Part shown: piece by piece, positions 1 to 6,481 of the stretch | Numbering within the stretch: position 1 is the stretch's first letter | Layout: each line of letters opens with the position of its first letter | NCBI GenBank assembly: GCA_948528155.1 | Contig: CAOSZT010000086.1 | Span: 1 to 9,687 of the forward strand | Reading direction: 5' to 3' | Source of the DNA: an uncultured Clostridia bacterium | GTDB lineage: Bacteria; Bacillota; Clostridia; TANB77; CAG-508 | DNA length: 9,687 bases | Made by a program: the position numbers and the translations under genes | The notes under the pieces: model-generated | Databases searched by the model: none | The model's input: the letters and a program-made list of their open reading frames with translations, nothing else | What the model was told of the DNA's origin: nothing

Positions 1-1
1 A

Positions 2-90
2 AAGGAGTGTCCCTTTTTCCCTTATAGCAGGGATTTTAAGGAACGTCCCTCTTTCCCTTTTTCCCTTGTAAGAAACGTCTCTCTTCTCCT
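2..90. repeat. Three degenerate pyrimidine-rich repeat units
   Basis: Three related units follow one another: 2-23 (core AAGGAGTGTCCCT), 38-67 (core AAGGAACGTCCCT, then CTTTCCC and TTTTTCCC runs) and 70-90 (core AAGAAACGTCTCT). The core AGGGACGTTCCT is almost its own reverse complement around a central ACGT, so the unit could fold locally. AGGGA (29-33) can also pair with TCCCT (46-50). The third unit runs into the stop codon of the gene at 90-764. The block starts at the window edge and may continue to the left. It looks like a dispersed intergenic element rather than coding sequence. Its identity is inferred from internal repetition only. It is not a classical terminator, because no stem followed by a T tract is visible on the minus strand. 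Confidence 0.55.
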
Positions 91-764
91 CACTTCTGAA
101 TTCCAACATCTATTATCTGATTTCTTGCTTTTTCACTTTTTGTTGCAATATATTCTAAACTTTGCTCACTATTGTAACTTTCTGTGTCATAGTCTACAAT
201 ATTTTTTATGTTTTTTATATATATTCCTTCTTCATATCTTTCTCTTCGTCTTACAACTTTATCTCCAAATAAATATCTTTCTATTATTTCTCTTTCTTGT
301 CTATTTAATTTTTCCTGTGTAGCACCTAAATAATTATATCTCCATATAATATGTCTTTCATAACTTGAGAATTTTGATTTTGTTAAATCTTCATAATCAT
401 ATTCAATTTGAAATTTTATTCCCTCTATTGTTATTGTTAAATTAGTCCAATTTGTCATCATTTCTTGTTTTTTAAATTCTTCTCTTAATAGTATTATTTT
501 ATTATATAAAATATTTACTAATTTTAAATATTCTTTTTCATCTAAATTAAATTTTTGTGGTATTTCATAGACATTTATGGGATTTTTTCTAAATATTCCT
601 TTTGGAATATAATAGAAAAATAATTCTCCCATTTTTTGTTTGTCTACTCTGTCAATTACTGAAGCATACAAATACATTTTATCCCATTTTTCTGGAATCA
701 TATAATATATACGTCTTTGTATGTCTTCATACATCTCTTTTATTTTCTTTGTATGATTTAACAT
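90..764 (-). CDS. DUF600/YezG-family immunity-like protein with C-terminal extension
   Basis: The 224-residue product matches my memory of the DUF600 family (Bacillus YezG and relatives). Residues about 8-147 carry the expected run of motifs: MYEDIQRRIYYMIPEKWDK, GELFFYYIPKG, NVYEIPQKFNLDEKEY, LLREEF, WTNLTITIE, and EYDYEDL followed by SSYERHIIWRYNYLG. YezG-type proteins are cytoplasmic antitoxins for LXG-type polymorphic toxins. The family call is from motif recognition; the immunity role here is inferred. Residues about 148-224 extend beyond the usual DUF600 end, are strongly charged (VVRRRERYEEG) and are not recognised. No signal peptide or membrane segment is seen. The start at 764 has a TAGGGG-type ribosome binding site (770-774). 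The gene lies 52 bp after gpmI with no visible terminator between, so it may be co-transcribed with glycolysis genes. No toxin gene is in the window. Confidence 0.72.
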   Translation of the reverse strand: MLNHTKKIKEMYEDIQRRIYYMIPEKWDKMYLYASVIDRVDKQKMGELFFYYIPKGIFRKNPINVYEIPQKFNLDEKEYLKLVNILYNKIILLREEFKKQEMMTNWTNLTITIEGIKFQIEYDYEDLTKSKFSSYERHIIWRYNYLGATQEKLNRQEREIIERYLFGDKVVRRRERYEEGIYIKNIKNIVDYDTESYNSEQSLEYIATKSEKARNQIIDVGIQK

Positions 765-816
765 TTTTACCCCTACTTTTTAAATGTTATTAACTTAAAC
801 CTATTTCTAATTCTTA

Positions 817-2355
817 TTATTCTTTAATTAATAAACTTTCTCCTGTCATTTGTTCTGGTTTATCTATACTCATTAAATCAAGCATTGTTGGTGCTAAATC
901 TGCTAATTTTCCATTTTCTTTTAATTTATAGTTATTATCTGTTACTAAAATTATTGGTACAGGATTTGTTGTATGTGCTGTGTGTGGTTCTCCTGTTTTA
1001 TAATCTATCATTTGTTCAGCATTTCCATGGTCTGCTGTTATTAATAAATTTCCTTTTTTCTCTTCTATTATCTCTACAACTTTTCCTACACATTCATCTA
1101 CTGTTTCTACTGCTTTAATTGCAGCTTCTAAACTTCCTGTATGTCCTACCATATCAGTATTTGCATAATTTAATATTATTACATCATATTTATCATTTTT
1201 TAATGCTTCACATACTTTGTCTGTTACTTCATATGCACTCATTTCTGGTTTCATATCATATGTTTCTACTTTTGGTGATGGTACTAATATTCTGTCTTCT
1301 CCTTTATATTGCTTTTCTTCTCCACCATTAAAGAAAAATGTTACATGTGCATATTTTTCTGTTTCAGCAATTCTTAATTGTGTTTTATTATTGTTAGATA
1401 TTACTTCTCCAAATGTATTTTTTAATGCCTCTTTTTTGAAGGCTATTTTGACATTTGGCATTGTTTCATCATAGTTTGTAAAACATACATAACATAAATT
1501 CATTTTCTTTGTTTCAAATCCATCAAATTCAGGATCAATTATCGCCCTTGTTATCTCTCTTGCTCTGTCTGGTCTAAAATTGAAGAATATTACTGAATCA
1601 TTTTCCTCTATTTTTGCAATTGGCTCATCACTGCTATTTACTATTACTGTAGGTTCTACAAATTCATCAAATACTTCTTTTTGATATGAATCTTCTATTG
1701 CCTTTATTGTATCTCCTGCTTTTTGTCCTTCTCCATTTACTAAAGCATTATAACACTTTTGCACTCTTTCCCATCTTTTATCTCTATCCATTGCATAAAA
1801 TCTTCCTGATATTGTTGCTATTTTTCCTACTTCTTTTTCTTTCATTTTTTCTTGTAATTTTGCAATATATCCTTCTGCTGAAGCTGGTGATGTATCTCTT
1901 CCATCTAAGAAACAATGTACATATACATCTTCAAAATCTCTTCTTTTTGCCATTTCTAGTAATCCATATAAATGTCTTATATGACTATGAACTCCACCAT
2001 CTGATACCAGTCCTAAGATGTGTAATTTTGAATTATTCTTCTTACAATTTTCTATTGCTGATATAAATTCTGGATTACTAAAAAATTCTCCATCTTCTAT
2101 TGATTTTGTAATTCTTGTTAGTTCTTGATATACTATTCTTCCTGCTCCTATGTTTGTGTGTCCTACTTCTGAATTTCCCATTTGTCCTTCTGGCAAACCT
2201 ACATGTAGCCCACTTGTATATATGTCTGTATTTTCATATTTTTTCATTAGTCTTTCTATATTAGGTGTTTTTGCTAGTTTTATTGCATTTCCATCTTTGT
2301 TTTGATTATCTCCAAATCCATCTAGTATCATTAGCATTGTTACTTTGTCACTCAT
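817..2355 (-). CDS. gpmI: 2,3-bisphosphoglycerate-independent phosphoglycerate mutase
   Basis: This enzyme interconverts 3-phosphoglycerate and 2-phosphoglycerate in cytoplasmic glycolysis, using two metal ions (Mn in the family). The 512-residue length is normal for it. It belongs to the alkaline phosphatase superfamily: the metal site and nucleophile are visible as ILDGFG (D12) and GNSEVGH (S62 nucleophile). Substrate-lid residues follow: SDGGVHSH (H123), DGRDTSP (151-157), SGRFYAMDRDKRWER (R185, R191) and NFRPDRARE (R261, R264). Also present are ETEKYAHVTFFF (K334), NTDMVGHTG (D401, H405), ADHGNAE (D442, H443) and HTAHT (H461). No key residue is missing. The start at 2355 is supported by AAGGAAGG at 2364-2371, eight bases upstream. 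It begins 27 bp after the tpiA stop, consistent with one operon. The cofactor-dependent type of mutase is excluded because it is a different fold of about half this length. Confidence 0.97.
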   Translation of the reverse strand: MSDKVTMLMILDGFGDNQNKDGNAIKLAKTPNIERLMKKYENTDIYTSGLHVGLPEGQMGNSEVGHTNIGAGRIVYQELTRITKSIEDGEFFSNPEFISAIENCKKNNSKLHILGLVSDGGVHSHIRHLYGLLEMAKRRDFEDVYVHCFLDGRDTSPASAEGYIAKLQEKMKEKEVGKIATISGRFYAMDRDKRWERVQKCYNALVNGEGQKAGDTIKAIEDSYQKEVFDEFVEPTVIVNSSDEPIAKIEENDSVIFFNFRPDRAREITRAIIDPEFDGFETKKMNLCYVCFTNYDETMPNVKIAFKKEALKNTFGEVISNNNKTQLRIAETEKYAHVTFFFNGGEEKQYKGEDRILVPSPKVETYDMKPEMSAYEVTDKVCEALKNDKYDVIILNYANTDMVGHTGSLEAAIKAVETVDECVGKVVEIIEEKKGNLLITADHGNAEQMIDYKTGEPHTAHTTNPVPIILVTDNNYKLKENGKLADLAPTMLDLMSIDKPEQMTGESLLIKE

Positions 2356-2382
2356 TTTTATTACCTTCCTTTTTGACTTTTA

Positions 2383-3135
2383 TTATTTATCAAAGTTTAC
2401 AATTTTTGCAAATTCATCTGGTTTAAGGCTTGCTCCACCAACTAGACCTCCATCTATGTCTGACATTTCAAATAGTTCTTTAGCGTTTGCTGATTTTACA
2501 CTTCCACCATATTGTATTATAACTCTTTCTGAAGTCTTTTGTCCATAAATTTGACAAATTTTGTCACGTATTGCTTTTATACTGTTATTTGCATCTTCTG
2601 CTGTTGCTGTCTTTCCTGTTCCTATTGCCCATATTGGCTCATATGCTATTATTGTGTTTTCTACTTGATTGTCTGTTAATCCTTGTAGTGCTAATTCTGT
2701 CTGTTTTGTGATTATTTCTTCTGTTTTTCCTGCTTCTCTTTGCTCTAGTGTTTCTCCTACACAAACTATTGGTTTTAATTCATTTACAAATGCTGTTTTT
2801 ATTTTTTTGTTTACTGTTTCGTCTGTTTCGTTGAAGTATTGTCTTCTTTCTGAGTGCCCTATTATAACATATTCTACTCCTATTGATTTTAGCATTTTTC
2901 CTGATACTTCTCCTGTATATGCTCCTGTTTCTTCAAAATGCATATTTTGTGCCCCTATTTTTATATTTGTTTCTTGTACATTTAGTAAGGCATAAAATAA
3001 ATCTGTGTATGGTACACATAGTATCACTTCATTTTGTGTATCTTTTACTTGTGGTGTGAATTTTTCTATGAAGTCTATTGCTTCATTTGGAAGCATATTC
3101 ATTTTCCAGTTTCCTGCAATTACTTTTTTACGCAT
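2383..3135 (-). CDS. tpiA: Triose-phosphate isomerase
   Basis: TpiA interconverts dihydroxyacetone phosphate and glyceraldehyde 3-phosphate as a cytoplasmic TIM-barrel homodimer. The 250-residue length is typical. The catalytic set is intact: GNWKMN near the start (N9, K11), IIGHSERR (H94 electrophile), AYEPIWAIGTGKTA (E166 general base followed by the phosphate-gripping loop 6), YGGSVKS (about 209-215) and GLVGGASL (about 230-237), which bind phosphate. The start at 3135 has AAAGGAG just upstream, lying inside the end of the small ORF before it; that ORF's TAA stop is one base from this ATG, so the two are probably translationally coupled. The gene sits between pgk and gpmI, a common order in Firmicutes. 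Confidence 0.97.
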   Translation of the reverse strand: MRKKVIAGNWKMNMLPNEAIDFIEKFTPQVKDTQNEVILCVPYTDLFYALLNVQETNIKIGAQNMHFEETGAYTGEVSGKMLKSIGVEYVIIGHSERRQYFNETDETVNKKIKTAFVNELKPIVCVGETLEQREAGKTEEIITKQTELALQGLTDNQVENTIIAYEPIWAIGTGKTATAEDANNSIKAIRDKICQIYGQKTSERVIIQYGGSVKSANAKELFEMSDIDGGLVGGASLKPDEFAKIVNFDK

Positions 3136-3136
3136 T

Positions 3137-3271
3137 TTAATTGCTCCTTTCTCTATATAAATATTCTATTATGTTTGATATATCTCTTTTTGAAAACGTA
3201 TAATTTTCATCTGTATCTTCTACTTTACCAGTTAAATTATTGTTTTCATCTACAACATCTAATAATTCCAT
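3137..3271 (-). pseudogene. 44-aa ORF resembling an internally deleted Nudix hydrolase
   Basis: This small ORF between pgk and tpiA encodes 44 residues beginning MELLDVVDENNNLTGKVED and ending IIEYLYRERSN. The first 19 or so residues look like the N-terminal strand of Idi/YfcD-type Nudix hydrolases (pattern DVVDE-N---TGK), normally followed by R, a HxxGLWHR-like segment and the Nudix box GX5EX7REUXEEXGU. None of those is present, so no catalytic activity is expected. The remaining 25 residues may be a surviving C-terminal tail or unrelated sequence. The start at 3271 is chosen because AGAGG lies six bases upstream (3278-3282); an in-frame ATG at 3289 lacks such a site. The stop is one base from the tpiA ATG. 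An intact start signal and coupling mean it may still be translated as a leader-like peptide. The Nudix link is from memory of the motif. Confidence 0.5.
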
Positions 3272-3311
3272 TACTTTCCTCTTTTCCATTTATATTGGTA
3301 TGATGTAAATT

Positions 3312-4496
3312 CTATTTATCTTGAAGACACTCAATTCCTGGCAATTTTTTACCCTCTAAAAATTCAAGTGAAGCTCCACCACCTGTTGAAATATGTGTCA
3401 TCTTATCAGCTAAACCAGCCTTTTCTACAGCAGCACCAGAATCTCCTCCTCCAATTATTGTTGTTGCACTTAATTCTGATAATACTTTTGCTATTTCATT
3501 TGTTCCAATTGCAAATTGGTCAAATTCAAATAATCCTAGAGGTCCATTCCATATAACTGTTTTTGCTTTTTTTAGTTCTTCTTTGAATATTTCTATTGTC
3601 TTTTGTCCTATGTCAAATCCTTCCCATTCATCAGGAATTTCTGTCCAATCAACAGTTTTACTTTCTGTATCTGGTTTAAACTCTTTTCCTATTTTTGTAT
3701 CTACTGGTAATAATAATTTTACACCCTTTTCTTTTGCCTTTTCCATTGCTTGCATAGCTAAATCAACTTTATCTACTTCACAAATTGAATTTCCTACATT
3801 ATATCCTTGTGCCTTAAAAAATGTGTATGCCATTCCTCCACCTATCATTAATGTATCTACTTTATCTAATAAACTATCTATTACACCTATTTTATCAGAA
3901 ACTTTTGCACCTCCTAATATCGCCATAAAAGGTCTTTCTGGATTATTTATTGCATCACCTAAAACTGTTAATTCTTTTTCTATTAAAAAACCTGATACAG
4001 CTGGTATATAATCAGCAATTCCAGCAGTTGAAGCATGAGCTCTATGTGCAGCTCCAAATGCATCATTTACAAATATTTCTGCCATATCTGCTAATTTCTT
4101 TGCAAATTCTGGATTGTTATCTGTTTCTTCTTTATGATATCTTACATTTTCAAGTAATAATATTTCTCCTTCTTTTAGATTTTCAGCTTTAGATTTAGCA
4201 TCATCTCCTATTACATCATTTGCTATTATTACTTCTTTATCTAATATTCTTGATAATTCTTTTGCTACTGGTTTTAATGAAAATTCTGGTTTTACTTCTC
4301 CTTTTGGTCTTCCTAAGTGTGATGCTAAAATTAGCTTACAATTTTGTTCTAATAAGTATTTTATTGTTGGTATTGCTGCTATTATTCTTGTATTATCTGT
4401 TATTTCTTGTTTTTCGTTCATTGGTACATTGAAGTCACATCTTACAAATACTTTCTTTCCTTTTAAATCAATGTCTTTTACTGTTTTTTTGTTCAT
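3312..4496 (-). CDS. pgk: Phosphoglycerate kinase
   Basis: Pgk transfers the acyl phosphate of 1,3-bisphosphoglycerate to ADP, giving ATP and 3-phosphoglycerate in the cytoplasm. The 394-residue, two-lobed protein is full length. The N-terminal substrate lobe shows VFVRCDFNVPM (D21, N23), NTRIIAAIPT (R37), SHLGRPKG (H60, R63), LLENVRYHKEE (R119) and NDAFGAAHRAHAST (R152). The C-terminal nucleotide lobe shows GGAKVSDKIGV (K202 in the nucleotide site), WNGPLGLFE (E324), IIGGGDSGAAV and ISTGGGASLEFLEG, the phosphate-binding glycine-rich loops. The start at 4496 is preceded by a strong GGGGAGGAAATTAAA leader (purine core 4505-4511). It is the first gene of the glycolytic unit, because a terminator lies upstream at 4631-4663. 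The gap gene, which often precedes pgk, is absent here. Confidence 0.98.
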   Translation of the reverse strand: MNKKTVKDIDLKGKKVFVRCDFNVPMNEKQEITDNTRIIAAIPTIKYLLEQNCKLILASHLGRPKGEVKPEFSLKPVAKELSRILDKEVIIANDVIGDDAKSKAENLKEGEILLLENVRYHKEETDNNPEFAKKLADMAEIFVNDAFGAAHRAHASTAGIADYIPAVSGFLIEKELTVLGDAINNPERPFMAILGGAKVSDKIGVIDSLLDKVDTLMIGGGMAYTFFKAQGYNVGNSICEVDKVDLAMQAMEKAKEKGVKLLLPVDTKIGKEFKPDTESKTVDWTEIPDEWEGFDIGQKTIEIFKEELKKAKTVIWNGPLGLFEFDQFAIGTNEIAKVLSELSATTIIGGGDSGAAVEKAGLADKMTHISTGGGASLEFLEGKKLPGIECLQDK

Positions 4497-4504
4497 TTTA
4501 ATTT

Positions 4505-4511
4505 CCTCCCC
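4505..4511 (-). promoter_or_regulatory. Strong ribosome binding site of pgk
   Basis: On the minus strand the sequence is GGGGAGG followed by AAATTAAA and the ATG at 4496, a close match to the anti-Shine-Dalgarno complement with eight-base spacing. It fits a highly expressed glycolytic gene and supports the pgk start. Confidence 0.8.
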
Positions 4512-4514
4512 TTT

Positions 4515-4575
4515 GTTACAATATAATATATTTTTAAGTATTATTATTTAGTTTTTGTTTTTATTATTTTGTAAC
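4515..4575. promoter_or_regulatory. 14-bp imperfect inverted repeat in the pgk leader
   Basis: The left arm GTTACAATATAATA (4515-4528) and right arm TATTATTTTGTAAC (4562-4575) are reverse complements with one mismatch in 14, separated by 33 bp. The left arm lies directly upstream of the pgk ribosome binding site. It could be a pair of operator half-sites for a repressor, or, if transcription starts upstream, an AT-rich hairpin in the 5' untranslated RNA. No clean -35/-10 pair is visible. Weak minus-strand -10-like hexamers are TATATT (4530-4525 and 4525-4520) and TATATA (4598-4593), each with a poor -35. A promoter somewhere in 4497-4630 is expected because a terminator precedes this region. 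The inverted repeat is directly seen; its role is inferred. Confidence 0.45.
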
Positions 4576-4630
4576 TCTTTTAATTTGGTTTTTATATAGT
4601 TTTTACCATTTTCTTAAGTTGATACCATTT

Positions 4631-4663
4631 TATAATAAAAAAGAATACTTTTCAAGTATTCTT
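4631..4663 (-). terminator. Rho-independent terminator of the pilin/GLUG operon
   Basis: A perfect 10-bp stem, AAGAATACTT (4641-4650) and AAGTATTCTT (4654-4663), closes a three-base loop. Read on the minus strand, the stem is followed at once by a run of T (TTTTTTATTATA across 4642-4631). It begins about 60 bp after the stop codon of the downstream pilin-like gene. The stem is AT-rich, with only two G-C pairs, as expected for such a genome. On the plus strand a T-rich stretch also follows, but no plus-strand gene needs it. Confidence 0.8.
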
Positions 4664-4724
4664 CAATTATTTTCTTTTTTATTGTTGAGTAGTCCAAAAT
4701 GTTTAAATATAAATGATTTTTATA

Positions 4725-6455
4725 TTATTCTATTTGCCATTTTAATATTGGATAACCATTATTATATTTCCAATTTCCATTCTCATCTTTCTCATCATTT
4801 AGCCAGATTTCTGTATCTGCTTCCACATTTAACTTTTCTGCTGTTATACTTGTATCATTTAGATATGAGTTACTTATATTTCCATAATATTTAGGTGTTG
4901 ATATTCCTGCTTTTATACAATTTAAATTTAAATAATATGAATTATATATATATCCTCCTACTCCTTCATGTGATTGTACTGCTGCAATTGCTCCATCATG
5001 AAAATTATCCTCTATTTTTGCAGTTGAATAACAATCATATATATAACCTGTTCCTCCATATACTCCATTATGTGAAACTATTCCAGAAGCTTCTCTATAT
5101 CCTATATACCCAGTTGAATAACATCTATATACATTTCCTATTGTGCTATTATATTCAATCCCTAATGGATTATGATTAGTCCCATTTAATCCTACAATTC
5201 CTCCTACTCCTTGATAATTCAAATATACTGATGCTGAACATTCTATTATATCTCCATTATTAATTGCTACTATACCTCCTGCAACAGGTGTACCATTATT
5301 TTCTATTGTAATTTTTTCAACTTTACATCTATATATTTTACCTTCATTATATGCTACTATTCCTCCTATAACCTTTCCCTGCATATATGAATTTTCTATT
5401 TTTATATTTTTTATTTCGCTTTCTTTCCTAGTTAGTACAAATAGTCCAGATGCTTCTTTTTCGTTTTCTTTTATATATAATCCTGAAATTGTTTTTCCAT
5501 TTCCATCAAATATTCCTAAAAATGGAAAATCTTTTGAGCCTATAGAGTTATATTTTTTTGCAGTTTCATTAAATATTATTTTTCCCTCCTCATTAAACTC
5601 ATATAAATTTTCATTTAGATTTATATTATTCATCACTTTTACATTACATTTATTATTTGCTCCTGTTGTTACTATTTCTTGAAATCTTATTAAATCTTGT
5701 TCTTTATATATTGCAAATGCTTCTTTTATATTTCCATCTTTATCTTGTACTACTGTCCTATTTTTAGGTTCTACAAATACAGTTAATTTATTTTTATAAC
5801 TTTGCCCTTTATATTTTCCTGTTATTAATATTTTACATTTATCATTTGAATCTGCTTTATCATTAGCAATTAATATATTATTCTCTAAACTTACATTATC
5901 ACTTTTACTTTCAATTACATAATTTATTTCTTCTACATCTAATAAGTTCAAAATATTTTTTGTATTACTTTTTATTGTCATAAATGTTTCTATTTCTATT
6001 GGAACTGATATATCTACACCTTCTCCTACAGTTGGAATATCTTTTTCTACCTCTTGTTGTTTATCTTCTGTTAATTCTTCCTTAATATTAAAATCTTTAT
6101 CAATTATAAATATACCTACTATTCCATCTTTTTCTAGTTTTACTTTTTTTCCATTTTCTGTATCTTGTACTATTTCACATTTATATTTTGGTAACTTTTC
6201 CTCTAAAAATTTTTGTGTTATATCTTCAATAGTTGCATTTCCCTGTTTTTCTATTTGTAAATCTGATATTGCTAATATTAAATCTTCTTTCATTTCTGCT
6301 TTTATTTGCAGATTTTTTGCTTGATTTGCTTTTCCTATTAATCCATTTTCTCCTATTAGTGAAGCTATTGTTATTCCAGATAGTATTAATAATACAATTA
6401 TTGTTAGAACTAAAGCTATTAATGTTATTCCTTTACTTTTACATTTGCTTGTCAT
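4725..6455 (-). CDS. Type IV pilin-like N-terminus with GLUG-repeat surface protein
   Basis: The 576-residue product starts with a short basic leader MTSKCKSKG, then ITLIALVLTIIVLLILSG and onward to about residue 34, a class III (prepilin peptidase) signal with one hydrophobic helix; cleavage after G9 is predicted. The usual Glu at mature position 5 is Ala. GENGLIGKA follows (35-43), then a pilin-like segment to about 130. Residues about 145-230 may be a degenerate Ig-like domain. From about 246 a solenoid begins (IFDGNGKTISGLYI). GLUG-type coils follow: GGIVAYNEGKIYRC, AGGIVAINNGDIIEC, GGIVGLNG, YRCYSTGYIG with SGIVSHNG, and YDCYSTAKI. The end GYPILKW (567-573) is, as I recall, a common C-terminal motif of such proteins. 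The start at 6455 is preferred over 6473 because of GAGGAG six bases before it. It lies 26 bp after a longer paralogue and before a terminator. It is probably anchored or assembled at the cell surface; substrate and partners are unknown. Confidence 0.8.
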   Translation of the reverse strand: MTSKCKSKGITLIALVLTIIVLLILSGITIASLIGENGLIGKANQAKNLQIKAEMKEDLILAISDLQIEKQGNATIEDITQKFLEEKLPKYKCEIVQDTENGKKVKLEKDGIVGIFIIDKDFNIKEELTEDKQQEVEKDIPTVGEGVDISVPIEIETFMTIKSNTKNILNLLDVEEINYVIESKSDNVSLENNILIANDKADSNDKCKILITGKYKGQSYKNKLTVFVEPKNRTVVQDKDGNIKEAFAIYKEQDLIRFQEIVTTGANNKCNVKVMNNINLNENLYEFNEEGKIIFNETAKKYNSIGSKDFPFLGIFDGNGKTISGLYIKENEKEASGLFVLTRKESEIKNIKIENSYMQGKVIGGIVAYNEGKIYRCKVEKITIENNGTPVAGGIVAINNGDIIECSASVYLNYQGVGGIVGLNGTNHNPLGIEYNSTIGNVYRCYSTGYIGYREASGIVSHNGVYGGTGYIYDCYSTAKIEDNFHDGAIAAVQSHEGVGGYIYNSYYLNLNCIKAGISTPKYYGNISNSYLNDTSITAEKLNVEADTEIWLNDEKDENGNWKYNNGYPILKWQIE

Positions 6456-6461
6456 CTTATT

Positions 6462-6467
6462 CTCCTC
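6462..6467 (-). promoter_or_regulatory. Ribosome binding site that sets the pilin-like gene start
   Basis: On the minus strand AAAGAGGAGAATAAGATG places GAGGAG six bases before the ATG at 6455. The in-frame ATG at 6473 has only AATTAAAATT upstream and its own codons contain this site. Using 6455 also gives a leader of nine residues ending in K-G, a normal prepilin leader length. Confidence 0.75.
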
Positions 6468-6481
6468 TTTCATAATTTTAA

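Noticed and set aside
765..816. Terminator between gpmI and the YezG-like gene
   Set aside because: I could find no stem followed by a T tract on the minus strand in this 52-bp gap.
885..2066. Open frames on the plus strand across gpmI
   Set aside because: They are rich in Leu, Phe, Tyr and Ser with no recognisable motifs, and they arise opposite a clearly real gene in T-rich complementary DNA; none has a convincing ribosome binding site.
4604..4631. Direct repeat TACCATTTT (4604-4612 and 4623-4631)
   Set aside because: Nine bases in AT-rich DNA with only two copies; not distinguishable from chance.
4497..4640. Riboswitch or small RNA upstream of pgk
   Set aside because: The stretch is almost pure A/T with one inverted repeat and none of the conserved cores I know for riboswitch classes or T-boxes.
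4619..5179. Plus-strand open frames opposite the end of the pilin-like gene, resembling membrane proteins
   Set aside because: The hydrophobic appearance comes from reading the complement of A-rich codons; the minus-strand frame is continuous and has domain motifs.
6471..6473. ATG at 6473 as the start of the downstream pilin-like gene
   Set aside because: It lacks a ribosome binding site and would place GAGGAG inside the coding region; the ATG at 6455 fits both the site and a normal prepilin leader.
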